Positions 52,074 to 62,153 of a DNA stretch of 64,000 nucleotides are shown here, piece after piece. Source of the stretch: Helicoverpa zea (lineage: Eukaryota; Arthropoda; Insecta; Lepidoptera; Noctuidae). Numbering within the stretch: the stretch's first letter is position 1; each line of letters begins with the position of its first letter. The DNA is taken from positions 7,068,001 through 7,132,000 of the forward strand of contig NC_061470.1 in assembly GCF_022581195.2 (NCBI RefSeq). Reading direction: 5' to 3'. The notes beneath the pieces are model-generated. The model did no database searches and was not told the DNA's origin. It worked only from the letters and a program-made list of their open reading frames with translations. Position numbers and translations under genes: made by a program.

Positions 52074-52905
52074 GTGGACCGGACGAGTGCGTCCCTTCGA
52101 CCAGCCACCATAGCGACATGGACCGGACAACACTGTCCCTTCGACCAGTTGTATAACACAAAACCACAAACATGGACCGGACGAGTGCGTCCCTTCGACC
52201 AGCCGCCAAAGCGACATGGACCGGACGACACTGCCCCTTCGACCAGTTTGTCACAAGCATGGACCGGACGAGTGCGTCCCTTCGACCAGCCGCCAAAGCG
52301 ACATGGACCGGACGACACTGCCCCTTCGACCAGCCTGTATAACACAACCACAAACATGGACCGGACGAGTGCGTCCCTTCGACCAGCCGCCAAAGCGACA
52401 TGGACCGGACGACACTGCCCCTTCGACCAGTTTGTCACAAGCATGGACCGGACGAGTGCGTCCCTTCGACCAGCCGCCAAAGCGACATGGACCGGACGAC
52501 ACTGCCCCTTCGACCAGCCTGTATAACACAACCACAAACATGGACCGGACGAGTGCGTCCCTTCGACCAGCCGCCAAAGCGACATGGACCGGACGACACT
52601 GCCCCTTCGACCAGTTTGTCACAAGCATGGACCGGACGAGTGCGTCCCTTCGACCAGCCGCCAAAGCGACATGGACCGGACGACACTGCCCCTTCGACCA
52701 GCCTGTATAACACAACCACAAACATGGACCGGACGAGTGCGTCCCTTCGACCAGCCGCCAAAGCGACATGGACCGGACGACACTGCCCCTTCGACCAGTT
52801 TGTCACAAGCATGGACCGGACGAGTGCGTCCCTTCGACCAGCCGCCAAAGCGACATGGACCGGACGACACTGTCCCTTCGACCAGCTTGTGTAACACAAC
52901 ATCCC
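52074..52905. repeat. Higher-order minisatellite, 184-bp unit made of about 45-bp subunits
   Basis: The basic subunit starts ATGGACCGGACGA and contains CCTTCGACCAG. Four subunits of 44, 43, 44 and 53 bp form a 184-bp higher-order unit, seen as exact 184-bp steps at 52216, 52400 and 52584. About four and a half units are present, the outer ones diverged. Frames on both strands stay open through the array (for example 52216-52710 plus, 52022-52585 minus), which is a consequence of the repeat rather than evidence of a protein. It lies between pol and the 3' LTR of the Gypsy element. Confidence 0.92.
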
Positions 52906-53239
52906 AAACATAGACCGGACTGCACTGTCTCTCAACCTTGATCTATCACACATACTCATTCATAATACATAACACAGTAACTAACCTTTCTGTTATGGAC
53001 GATCCTGCTCAGTATGAACTTCGACTTCATATTGTACATCTAAGGTGTCAGAGTCATAGAGGCTAAGCGTATCTGACCACGCAGTGAGCGTTTCAGAATC
53101 AGCTGAAGCAGTGACCGAGTCTGCACGCAACATATCCCCGAAATTTGGAGTATCACCGAAATCATTACTGTTTTGTGTCAATTCATCCGACGCCGACACG
53201 GTCTCCTCTTCATTCAATAGGCTGTCAGTGATACATGAT
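52906..53239 (-). other. Gypsy 3' region adjoining the LINE, with a short acidic open frame
   Basis: A minus-strand frame, 53217-52993, encodes about 74 acidic, Ser/Asp/Thr-rich residues without a recognisable domain and begins at a non-ATG codon; it runs back to the LINE junction. It may be the tail of a Gypsy protein or chance. Confidence 0.35.
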
Positions 53240-53871
53240 AGAGGGCGCTACAGCTTGTTTACTTTGTACGTCGCTCCGCTTTAATTTTCATTTTAAATAG
53301 TAAAAGTGCTTAATAATTGTGTTGCTTTAACTTTAAGTCCGAGCTTAGACATTGCTTGTTACTATATTAAGTTATCCATGCAATAGAGTACTCCTACAGT
53401 GAACTTTAGTGAGTGAAGTGAACAACTGTGTTGCTGACAATTACTACTATTTACTTCGATGCAAGTGCAATTTAAAAGCTAAGTAGATAACTTTGGATCT
53501 TAGGCACCCCTGCCAAGCACATCCAGGATCAAAACACCAGTGTAGAGAAGTGATTATCAGTGTTTAAAAATCCAACAATATATTCAAAATTGCAAACTCA
53601 TTCAGTGCAACGACGGCGCCAAGGTCTACGTGATCGGCACCTTAACTACAGCGCCATCTATCAACATATCCAAGACCTACGGTATCAACTCCTTAACTAC
53701 AGCGCTGTGGTCATCTGGCTGATAGATCTAGCGATCGATAAAGAGCTTCGTTTCGGCGGACCAGTATAGAGGGCGCTGGTTGTATCATTTTTATCAAATC
53801 GAAAGACAACCTGGACTTATGTAAAAACATTTTGTAATTTATAATAACATAAATAAATAATACTTATAGAA
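53240..53871 (+). promoter_or_regulatory. 5' UTR of the CR1-type LINE
   Basis: It starts AGAGGGCGCTACAGC; a similar AGAGGGCGCTGG recurs at 53770-53781, and TACAGCGCCATCTATCAAC/TACAGCGCTGTGG words recur at 53647 and 53699, suggesting internal sub-repeats. An internal promoter is expected here but is not directly visible. Confidence 0.5.
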
Positions 53872-55020
53872 ATGGATTCTAATAGCTCCAGTAATAATAT
53901 AACTCAACGTAAACCAATTAAAGTGAACTCATTAACTGATTTATCTTCGCTTATGAACGAAAAAAGTATATTTGACACGACTATGATGAGTATACCAGAT
54001 AGTTTAAATGACGACAGTGACACTATAAATAACTTGATTGAACAGAATAAAAAACTTACTAATGAATTGTTAAGCGCACATCAAGAAATTGAAAATTTAA
54101 ATAATGAAAACTTTCGACTAAAAAGTGACCTTCAAGAGATGATAAAAAAATCAAACACATATAAGAAGATATGCTCGACGCCTAGCAAAAAATGTATAAC
54201 GCCAACTCGCAAACAAAAAAATTTGAATCTTAACCGTGAAATTAGTATAGACATCTTCGAAAGGGCTGATAGCAAACACGATAAAGAAACCCAAACAACC
54301 AACACAAGTAATGAAATACAGAATTTTTTACCATCAGAGTACCCACAGACTAATACAGACGCAGCAAATATAGAACCCAAACAAAATGCTACATCAGCGC
54401 ACAGAAAAAACAAACTGTGCATTCTAAGTGCCAATAAACACAACAAACTTTTGTCGATTGCTGAGGAAACAAACAACTATTTATACAACTATTGCCACTA
54501 CATGATACCTGATGGGAATATAACTCAACTTTTAAAGGGGATCGACACAAAACTTAAGGAATTCACAATGAGTGATTATTGTGTAATTTTCATTGGTGAA
54601 GAAGATTTTAAAATAAGTAAAAATTATTCCAACCTTGTTCTAGATATAAGAAAATATCTTAGCGAAATAATGCATACCAATATCATCTTATGCCTGCCTA
54701 CATATAAGTATAGTATAAACTGCAATATGTACAACTCACGGGTTATGAATTTTAATCACATTCTTTGTCAAGATATAAGCCTGTATAATTATGCATATGT
54801 TTTCGACTCAAATGCTTATGTATCTTATTGTTATAACACATTCTATAGAATATCTGGCCAGTTGAATAATTTTGGTTTACAAAAAAATTTTCTTGCTCTA
54901 TTTTCATTTATTATGGACATACAAAATTATAATAATACTTCTGTAAATAATAATCTTGTTACGTTAACTACTCACGAACCCACAAATTTTTCAAAAACTG
55001 AAAAACAGTTTTTTCTGTAA
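53872..55020 (+). CDS. CR1-type LINE ORF1
   Basis: 382 residues. It begins with a Ser/Asn-rich stretch, then a coiled coil with clear heptads (about 44-90, IEQNKKLTNELLSAHQEIEN), a basic Ser/Thr/Lys-rich linker, and from about 175 a globular part resembling the SGNH-esterase-like domain of CR1 ORF1 proteins (IFIGEEDF, DIRKYL, NIILCLPTYKYS, then a final conserved-looking segment). No zinc knuckle is present, unlike the I-type LINE at 24-25.7 kb. It probably trimerises through the coiled coil and binds the element RNA. The stop is 13 bp before the ORF2 start. Confidence 0.8.
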   Translation: MDSNSSSNNITQRKPIKVNSLTDLSSLMNEKSIFDTTMMSIPDSLNDDSDTINNLIEQNKKLTNELLSAHQEIENLNNENFRLKSDLQEMIKKSNTYKKICSTPSKKCITPTRKQKNLNLNREISIDIFERADSKHDKETQTTNTSNEIQNFLPSEYPQTNTDAANIEPKQNATSAHRKNKLCILSANKHNKLLSIAEETNNYLYNYCHYMIPDGNITQLLKGIDTKLKEFTMSDYCVIFIGEEDFKISKNYSNLVLDIRKYLSEIMHTNIILCLPTYKYSINCNMYNSRVMNFNHILCQDISLYNYAYVFDSNAYVSYCYNTFYRISGQLNNFGLQKNFLALFSFIMDIQNYNNTSVNNNLVTLTTHEPTNFSKTEKQFFL

Positions 55021-55033
55021 GAGTTATGTACAT

Positions 55034-57871
55034 GTGATGCACCAGAACATTGCTGGACTCCTAAATAAAACCGATGCTTTAAATGTTTGCCTCCACGAAT
55101 TGACAGATAAAAATATAACTATTGACGTCCTATGTATCAGTGAACACTTCATGATGTCAGGCTATGAAACCCACTTTACGATCCCTAACTACGATTTAGC
55201 TTCATTTTTCTGTCGACAAAAAAGTAAACGAGGCGGAGTTTGCATTCTGGTTAGACGTGGCCATGAGTGGAAAGACTTACCTCAAATAGCAGAACTTTCA
55301 GTGACGGGAGTAGTTGAATGTTGTGGTGTGGAGCTAGTACAGCATAATATTATTATTGTATGTATGTACAGAGTCCCAAAGTTTAATAATCTAAATACAT
55401 TCTACGAAACATTACAAAGAATATTTCACAATTTATGTAAAAAAACATCAAAAAAAATTGTAATGGCAGGAGATTATAACATTGATGTTCTTAAAAATAA
55501 CAACGTTACATTAGATTTTGAATGTTTATTATTAAGTTTCGATTTAAAATTGACGTTAAAGGTGCCAACCAGAATTCAATCTCAAACATGTATTGACAAT
55601 TTTGCACATAATTATAAAGTTAAGTGTGAAGGAAAAGTTTTTGAATTTGCCTTGTCTGACCATACAGCACAAGTGTTAAAATGTCCTGTAGATAAATTAA
55701 ATATTTTAAAATACTGGCGTGTAAAAAGACGAGATTACAATAAAGATAACATGACTAAATTTAAGAATACCATTAAAGAATTAACTTTTTCTGACTTATA
55801 TGAAATTAATGATCCGAATGCTGCATATGATAATTTTATTGAAACGTTTAAACTTTTCTATGACCTCTGTTTTCCTTTCAAATTAGTAACTGTTAAAGTT
55901 ATTAAAACATCCAATTGGATTTCAAAAGGCATAAAATTATGCAGTAAAAAAAAACGTGATATGTTATGGCGCTACAGGTCACAACCCAATTTGACAAACA
56001 AGACTAGACTTCTAAATTACTCGAAACGACTTAAAAAAATCATAAAACTAACAAGAAAAGCACAAAATAATTATAACATAAAAATGTCCACTAATAAACC
56101 AAAAACAACATGGAACATCATCAATAGCACAAAACCAAATCTCCCCAAAGAACCTATCAACAATATTAAAGTAGACGGTACAATTATTAGTCACCCTCAA
56201 GATATAGCCAATACTTTTAATGATTACTTTGTAGATAAAATTCAACCCATTCCAGGGTCTGGATCTAATCCTACAGAGCTTATCTCTAGCCGTAGAGACT
56301 CAATATTTGTTGCACCCTGCACAGAAACAGATATAAATAAAATTATAAAATCCTTAAAAAATACAAACAGCGTAGGCTACGACGGAATTGCTACAAGGGT
56401 CATAAAATATGTGTCAGAATATATCAGTGCGCCTCTTAGTTTTATTATAAATTTATGTATTTGTGCAGGTATTTTTCCTGATGCTTTAAAAACTTCAATA
56501 ATAAAACCATTGTATAAAAAAAACTGTAAGGAAGAAATTAATAACTACAGACCAATATCGCTTATCCCCGTGTTCTCAAAAATTTTCGAGAAATATATAT
56601 ATCAAGAGCTATATGCATATATTGAGAAGAAATGTATATTGAACGACGAACAGAAGGGTTTCAGGGAAAAAAGGTCAATTAATCAGGCTATATATGAGTT
56701 TCTGCATAGGGTAACAAATAATGTGGATGCACGAGTCCCAGTCTGCTCTATCTTCTGCGACATGACACAGGCATTTGACTGTGTTGATCATAAAGTTTTA
56801 ATACGGAAACTGGAGGCCTACGGTATTAGAGGCAACATCTCTGATCTAATTAAATCATATCTCAGCAATAGAAAACAGTACACAGAAGTTACAAAAATAA
56901 ATTTTGACAAAAAATCAGAAGAAAAGTACCTCTCAAAGGAACGGACGCCTCTCTTTGGTGTCCCCCAAGGCAGCGTTCTCGGGCCCTTACTATTCATTTT
57001 GTACATAAATGACCTACCTAGAACAGTTGACCACCCAATTACTCTCTTTGCCGACGATAGTACTGTTACTATATCATGCAATAATAAAGACATTTATAAT
57101 TATGACATTAATAAAACTTTGACATCAATAATATCATGGCTAGATCGCAACAACCTAAACATTAATTTAAACAAGACTAATATTATTCATTTTCAACAAC
57201 GGACCAAAGTTACACCTGACATTAATGTTGTATACGATAATACAGTAATTTGTGAGTCTGCATCAACAAAGTTCTTAGGAATCATAATAGACTCAAAGCT
57301 AAACTGGCAGACACATATTGAGAAACTCTGTAAAAGATTAAGTTCTTCCGCATACGCATTATACAGACTATCCCCAGTGCTCAACTCAGATGCATTAATA
57401 ACTGCCTATCATGGGATAGTGGCATCGCTACTACGCTACGGAATTATGTTTTGGGGAAACTCATCACACAAGGACGTAGCATTTAAAGCACAAAAGCGAT
57501 GCATTCGAGCAATGTTTAATTTAAAAACAACAGATAGCTGTATGCCTTTCTTTAAAAGATTTAAAATACTTACGTTACCATGTCTATATATTCTTGAAAC
57601 CGCCATTTTTGTTAAATTAAATCCTGAGCTGTTTCCACGATTATCTGATACCGTAGTGCGTAACAGACGAGATAAAGACAGACTTCGCCTTCACACATCA
57701 AAAACTAGTTTAATGAGAAAAAGCATTTTCTGTATGGCACCAATTATTTACAATAAAATACCTCAGGCATATAAAGATTTAAATATTAAACTGTTTAAAA
57801 TAAAATTGCGAGATTTATTAGCGGATAAGTGTTACTACGACATTAATAATTTTCTAACTGACAATTTGTAA
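55034..57871 (+). CDS. CR1-type LINE ORF2, endonuclease-reverse transcriptase
   Basis: 945 residues. An APE-type endonuclease (1-215) has HQNIAG at the start, SEHF (E37), GDYNID (147) and SDHTA (208-210). A reverse transcriptase (about 440-740) has RPISLIPVFSKIFE, FCDMTQAFDCVDH, GVPQGSVLGPLLFILYINDL and FADDS in place of YADD, which is usual in CR1/L2-type enzymes. There is no RNase H. The C-terminal segment is Lys/Arg-rich. The frame is uninterrupted and catalytic motifs are present. The short distance to ORF1 suggests reinitiation. Confidence 0.92.
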   Translation: MMHQNIAGLLNKTDALNVCLHELTDKNITIDVLCISEHFMMSGYETHFTIPNYDLASFFCRQKSKRGGVCILVRRGHEWKDLPQIAELSVTGVVECCGVELVQHNIIIVCMYRVPKFNNLNTFYETLQRIFHNLCKKTSKKIVMAGDYNIDVLKNNNVTLDFECLLLSFDLKLTLKVPTRIQSQTCIDNFAHNYKVKCEGKVFEFALSDHTAQVLKCPVDKLNILKYWRVKRRDYNKDNMTKFKNTIKELTFSDLYEINDPNAAYDNFIETFKLFYDLCFPFKLVTVKVIKTSNWISKGIKLCSKKKRDMLWRYRSQPNLTNKTRLLNYSKRLKKIIKLTRKAQNNYNIKMSTNKPKTTWNIINSTKPNLPKEPINNIKVDGTIISHPQDIANTFNDYFVDKIQPIPGSGSNPTELISSRRDSIFVAPCTETDINKIIKSLKNTNSVGYDGIATRVIKYVSEYISAPLSFIINLCICAGIFPDALKTSIIKPLYKKNCKEEINNYRPISLIPVFSKIFEKYIYQELYAYIEKKCILNDEQKGFREKRSINQAIYEFLHRVTNNVDARVPVCSIFCDMTQAFDCVDHKVLIRKLEAYGIRGNISDLIKSYLSNRKQYTEVTKINFDKKSEEKYLSKERTPLFGVPQGSVLGPLLFILYINDLPRTVDHPITLFADDSTVTISCNNKDIYNYDINKTLTSIISWLDRNNLNINLNKTNIIHFQQRTKVTPDINVVYDNTVICESASTKFLGIIIDSKLNWQTHIEKLCKRLSSSAYALYRLSPVLNSDALITAYHGIVASLLRYGIMFWGNSSHKDVAFKAQKRCIRAMFNLKTTDSCMPFFKRFKILTLPCLYILETAIFVKLNPELFPRLSDTVVRNRRDKDRLRLHTSKTSLMRKSIFCMAPIIYNKIPQAYKDLNIKLFKIKLRDLLADKCYYDINNFLTDNL

Positions 57872-58090
57872 CTAACCACTCATCTATATTTTTATTGACT
57901 GTATTCTTTAGCTGACATATTATGACTACTCACACATTTCTAGTAAAATTGACTGCTTGTACCTGACATTACCATTGTATAATTACTAAATTTATATGCC
58001 TAAAAGGCCAAACATGACTGTTACCTACCCTAATATTATAAGATCTTGCATGCTAATGTATGTTTACTCATGTTTATAAATAAAGGAATC

Positions 58091-58120
58091 TTATCTTATC
58101 TTATCTTATCTTATCTTATC
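58091..58120 (+). repeat. (TTATC)6 tail of the CR1-type LINE
   Basis: Six perfect TTATC units end the element. They also supply the stop codon that now ends the Gypsy pol frame on the other strand. Confidence 0.9.
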
Positions 58121-60392
58121 TGATTTCAAGTAAACCGGTATGTCCCTTAGGTACTGGACGCAAGTTCTCATGAGCATATTTGTAAACGCGATTTGAACCG
58201 TTAATATTTTTCAGTTCGTAGCGATCATTTTCTAATACCGATGTTATAATGAATGGCCCTTTAAACTTCTTGTCTAATTTAGTTTGGTTTCGTTCACCGG
58301 TTTTGAGAAAAACAAAGTCACCCTTGGTGAATGGTTTGATATTAGCGCGACCACGATTAAACCGACGAGTGTCTGCTAATGCAGCCTTTTCGATATTATT
58401 TGACGCATTCTCTCTAACGGATTCTAAATCTAACCTTTTAATCTCCTCGTCCGATTGTGCGATAGAAATTTTAGACATACCCAATGATTGTGCGCGAATC
58501 CCGAACATTAATTCTGTTGGTGAGTATTTAGTCACTGTGGATTTCGTACTATTTAGCGCTAACTGAATATTGCCTAGTTCGTCACGCCATGTTTTGTTCT
58601 GTTCATTTTCTACTATCGTAAGCAAGCTTTTCAACGTTCTCATGACTCTCTCTACTTGACCATTCGCTCTACTAGAACCTGTTGCAATGAAATGAAGACT
58701 GATTTTATGCTCAGTACAAAATTTCTTGAATTCGGCACTAATATAGCATCGAGCCTGATCTGCAATGACACGTTTAGGGGCCCCAAAGAGATGGACAGCT
58801 TTTTCTAGAGCACGCACCGCACTAGTGGCGTCGAGTGACGCCGTATGCTCGAGAAGAACGTATTTACTAAACGCATCTATGATAACCGAGCAATATTCTT
58901 TGCGATCGCTTTTACCACTCAATTTCCCAGTGAAATCTATATGGATCGTATGCCATGGCACGGGTACTTTAGGGATAGAGTGCAAGCGAACTGATTGAGC
59001 TCCCGAAGGCCCTTTAGACGCTTTACAAACTATGCACGAATCAACAAATTGTCGCACACTTTTAGACATTTGGGGAAACCAATATTGTTCATAAAGTTTG
59101 TCTAACGTTTTGTCACTACCGAGATGTTGTATTTCGTTATGAACATGGTTAATTAGTGTCCAAATAAGGGATCGGGGAACAACAGGTAACCACACAGTAG
59201 CTTTATTTCGTTCGACTTTCCTATATAAAATACCATCTCTAACGTCATACGTGCGAGCTACCGAATCAGGCATATCATTGTTGTTGTGCTTGTTTATTAG
59301 GTCTTGGATTTCGCTATCTCGTTTCTGTTCCACGGAAAGCCAACCTTGATGTAGTTCTACAAATTTAACTTCTTTCCTAATAGGAGATATGTTAGAAGAG
59401 GCACCTTCTTCGGGTTGTAGATTACGGGAGAGATAATCAGCATGTTCCATTCCGCGACCTTCGCGATAGACAATGTCAAAATCATACGCTTGCAAAATTG
59501 CCCACCAGCGATGTACACGTGGAGTGAGGTCAACTTTTGACTTTGATGCCTTTAGCGAATTACAATCTGTATAAACAGTGAATCGCCTGCCATACAAGTA
59601 ATGCCTAAAATGTTCTACCGCTCGTACGACGGCTAAAGTCTCTAATTCATACGAGTGATAGCGAGATTCTACTTCAGATGTACGTTTGCTATAATATTCT
59701 ATTACGTGAGGCAAGCGGTTTTTCCTTTGAATGAGAATTGCTCCGTAGCCATCAGCGCTGGCGTCTGTATGTAATTCAACAGGCAGTTCTGGGTCGAAAA
59801 TTGTTAAAACTGGTTCGGAAGTCAGAATCTCAACTATCTTGCTACGAATATCTTCATGTTTGTCAGTCCATTTAATCGGTCCCTTCAATTTAGTTAAAGG
59901 ATAAAGAGGTCCAATGACATTTGTAAAACTGGGAATAAATTTTCTGAAGTAAGACGCGAGTCCAATAAACTGACGAACGTGTGTGCCTGTTTTTGGAGGA
60001 GGTGCATCTGCCAAAGCTTGAATCTTAAGTGAGTTTGGTCTAATTTCGCCAGCTTGTATTGAATAACCCAGATAATTGATTTTAACTTTCATGAATTTAC
60101 ATTTTTTGGGGTTTAGGGAAAAACCAGCATCTGTCAAGGCATACAAGGTATCATCTAGGCGTTGCAGGCCTTGAGAAATATCAGGGGAATAGCAGAGAAC
60201 GTCATCCATATAAATTAGAGGCTTGTCGTTGAGATTTTGCAAGGCTTTATTGATGCATCTTTGATAAACGGATGGAGCGTTACGTAAACCAAAGGGCATA
60301 GTGAGGTATTCATATTGCCCTTCAGGAGTTACAAAGGCTGTCATTTCAATTGAATCCGGATGAATAGGGATCTGGTGGAAGCCGCTAGCCAT
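58116..60392 (-). CDS. Gypsy pol: RT, RNase H, integrase; 3' end cut by the LINE
   Basis: 758 codons from the ATG, but the frame is open further upstream, so the ATG is internal to RT. RT: DMASGFHQ region and YMDD at 61-64. RNase H: TDAS with D210, E near 249-251, TDCNS with D276. Integrase: a zinc domain with H418/H423 and C453/C456, and a catalytic core with D486, D545 and E581 (GQVERVMRTLK). It then has a C-terminal FVFLKTGERNQTKL region typical of Gypsy integrases. The final stop codon is provided by the inserted LINE tail, so the natural terminus is lost. Two frameshifts between 60393 and 60530 separate it from gag-protease. Confidence 0.9.
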   Translation of the reverse strand: MASGFHQIPIHPDSIEMTAFVTPEGQYEYLTMPFGLRNAPSVYQRCINKALQNLNDKPLIYMDDVLCYSPDISQGLQRLDDTLYALTDAGFSLNPKKCKFMKVKINYLGYSIQAGEIRPNSLKIQALADAPPPKTGTHVRQFIGLASYFRKFIPSFTNVIGPLYPLTKLKGPIKWTDKHEDIRSKIVEILTSEPVLTIFDPELPVELHTDASADGYGAILIQRKNRLPHVIEYYSKRTSEVESRYHSYELETLAVVRAVEHFRHYLYGRRFTVYTDCNSLKASKSKVDLTPRVHRWWAILQAYDFDIVYREGRGMEHADYLSRNLQPEEGASSNISPIRKEVKFVELHQGWLSVEQKRDSEIQDLINKHNNNDMPDSVARTYDVRDGILYRKVERNKATVWLPVVPRSLIWTLINHVHNEIQHLGSDKTLDKLYEQYWFPQMSKSVRQFVDSCIVCKASKGPSGAQSVRLHSIPKVPVPWHTIHIDFTGKLSGKSDRKEYCSVIIDAFSKYVLLEHTASLDATSAVRALEKAVHLFGAPKRVIADQARCYISAEFKKFCTEHKISLHFIATGSSRANGQVERVMRTLKSLLTIVENEQNKTWRDELGNIQLALNSTKSTVTKYSPTELMFGIRAQSLGMSKISIAQSDEEIKRLDLESVRENASNNIEKAALADTRRFNRGRANIKPFTKGDFVFLKTGERNQTKLDKKFKGPFIITSVLENDRYELKNINGSNRVYKYAHENLRPVPKGHTGLLEIR

Positions 60393-60497
60393 ATCAAGTG
60401 ATGAGAAAAAGTTAGCGCAAGTCAGTTGATCTATCTGTTCCTCTATGCGAGTAGTTAGTAAGTGTTTGAGTTAAGCTCCCTGTAGTCGACGCACATT

Positions 60498-62153
60498 CTA
60501 TCCGTATTGTCTTTCTTTTTTTACAAGAAGTATAGGACTTGAAAAGGGGGAGGAGCTCTCACGAATAATTCCTGCATCAAGAAGATCTTGTATTTTTTCA
60601 CGAACTACCTGTTTTTCTACCGGTGCTAAACGATAAGGTGACCTATGAACTACTTTATGGGGGTCTATCAACTTAATCTCTAACTGCCCTGTTTTAACGC
60701 GCCTTGTTGGTACACCATCAACAAAATAATCAGAATATTTGTTCAGTATTCTTAAAAGTGCTTCTTTATCTTCATTTACTAAGTCCGTGTCAACCTCAGA
60801 AACAAAGTACGCATTAAATTTGCTTATGCAAAAGTTAGCCTCCTGTTTCATATTAAGCACAACTTTGTTATTATCAATTGTTGCATAAAAACCCTTGTCC
60901 AAAATATCTCTACCTATAATAATCGGCACAGAAATATCGGAATCTGGCACGATGTGAAATGTAATGTCAACCGGAACATCACCAATCGTAACTGTGCTTA
61001 ACATTTGACTAGAGCATTTGACGTCGTTACCGCCAAGACCAGTAAGGTAAACTAAATCGTTGCGTACAGTACCCGGAAACCGCTTAGAGAGACTTTCAGT
61101 TATGAGTGAACAAGATGATCCACTATCGAATAGAAAAGGAAACCGCTCACCGGAAGATGTCTCCAGCGAGGATCTGGAGGGGTCATGGCCGCAGAGGTTG
61201 ACTTCTTTGTTCGCTGACCCACCGGGCCTCTTCTTGTCGGGACAAGTTGGTGACGTGTGTCCAGTCTTTCCGCACGAAAAGCAGGTAATGGTTTTGTCTT
61301 GCTTGTTGGTGGAAGTTGAATAATCTGAAGGCTTCGATACTTGATCTTCCTTACGCGATTTGCATTCAAACTGTTTGTGACCCCTTACGCCACAACGATG
61401 ACATTTGCCAAGAAACCTCGTATCTGTCGTCCGCGGTCGCTTCACATCAGGGTCTTGACACCCGTCCGTATTATCCGTCCGGCGTTTCAGCGAGATGCCA
61501 TTAAGAATTCGAAATAGCTGAGCGCGAGTAGTAACGACATGGGATGTTAGCTCTCTACGTATCAAGTTATCCTTCTGGCATAAAACAGATATGACAAACC
61601 CAGTAATAACCTCTTCGGATAATTCTGCTTTTGGAATTTGCTCGATCATGCTCCATAAGCGCAACGCAGACTCAGATGCAGTTTCTTTAGCCTCGATTTG
61701 AAATCGCAATATCTCATCAAAATGATCTTGAATCAGTTTCGGTTTGGCAAATCTAGCCAATAACAATTGTTTAATACTACACCAGGATATGTTCTTCAAG
61801 TTTAATTTGGTTAAACAGGTAGCGGCACGACCTTTGAGTGCTCTAGTGAGTGCCATTAGTAAGTCGACACCATCGAGATTTTTGTTCTCTACTATGACTT
61901 CGGTTAGTGCACACCAATCTTCAATATCTGCGGCCTTATCGTCAGGATCGTATGGGATGAGTTTTGGTGTCACATTAGAACTTACTGCTGCCTGGGGCGG
62001 TGGGATTGAGACCAACCGGGATAAGAGCGACTCCATGCTTGACAATAGTTGCGTTGCAGGGTCGCTTTTTGATGGCTGCGTATCCACGGCATGACCTCTC
62101 TTCGATCCCACTTCTGATGTCGGCTCTTCGTTACCAACATCAGAAATCTCCAT
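60498..62153 (-). CDS. Gypsy gag-protease (with start of RT), frameshifted end
   Basis: 551 codons. Order: a capsid-like helical region (about 75-225), two CCHC zinc knuckles at 251-264 (CHRCGVRGHKQFEC) and 291-304 (CFSCGKTGHTSPTC), a retropepsin-type aspartic protease with DSG at 343-345 and a later IIIGRDIL motif near 411-418, then the first RT segment ending PFSSPILLVKK. The knuckles bind the element RNA; the protease processes the polyprotein. After VKK the frame is lost at an A-rich run (about 60520-60530) and a second shift follows before pol. The start at 62153 lies within the LTR. I describe the breaks only. Confidence 0.88.
   Translation of the reverse strand: MEISDVGNEEPTSEVGSKRGHAVDTQPSKSDPATQLLSSMESLLSRLVSIPPPQAAVSSNVTPKLIPYDPDDKAADIEDWCALTEVIVENKNLDGVDLLMALTRALKGRAATCLTKLNLKNISWCSIKQLLLARFAKPKLIQDHFDEILRFQIEAKETASESALRLWSMIEQIPKAELSEEVITGFVISVLCQKDNLIRRELTSHVVTTRAQLFRILNGISLKRRTDNTDGCQDPDVKRPRTTDTRFLGKCHRCGVRGHKQFECKSRKEDQVSKPSDYSTSTNKQDKTITCFSCGKTGHTSPTCPDKKRPGGSANKEVNLCGHDPSRSSLETSSGERFPFLFDSGSSCSLITESLSKRFPGTVRNDLVYLTGLGGNDVKCSSQMLSTVTIGDVPVDITFHIVPDSDISVPIIIGRDILDKGFYATIDNNKVVLNMKQEANFCISKFNAYFVSEVDTDLVNEDKEALLRILNKYSDYFVDGVPTRRVKTGQLEIKLIDPHKVVHRSPYRLAPVEKQVVREKIQDLLDAGIIRESSSPFSSPILLVKKERQYG

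Larger units (their letters stand above)
53240..58120 (+). mobile_element. Full-length CR1-superfamily LINE inserted in the Gypsy element
   Basis: 4881 bp with a 5' UTR of about 630 bp, ORF1, ORF2, a short 3' UTR with AATAAA (58078-58083) and a tail of six TTATC units (58091-58120). TGAT flanks both sides (53236-53239 and 58121-58124), a short target duplication. ORF2 has endonuclease and RT without RNase H, and ORF1 has a coiled coil and an esterase-like part; together with the short repeat tail this fits CR1/L2/Daphne-type elements. Both ORFs are open, so the copy may be active and is younger than a very young Gypsy insertion. Confidence 0.88.

Noticed and set aside
52074..52905. CRISPR-like array
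   Set aside because: The whole unit repeats with no unique spacers, subunits vary in length, and the context is an LTR retrotransposon in a eukaryote.
52022..52959. Long open frames on both strands over the minisatellite
   Set aside because: The frames result from a stop-free repeat unit. The unit length (184) shifts the frame at each repeat and the peptides have no folded-protein character.
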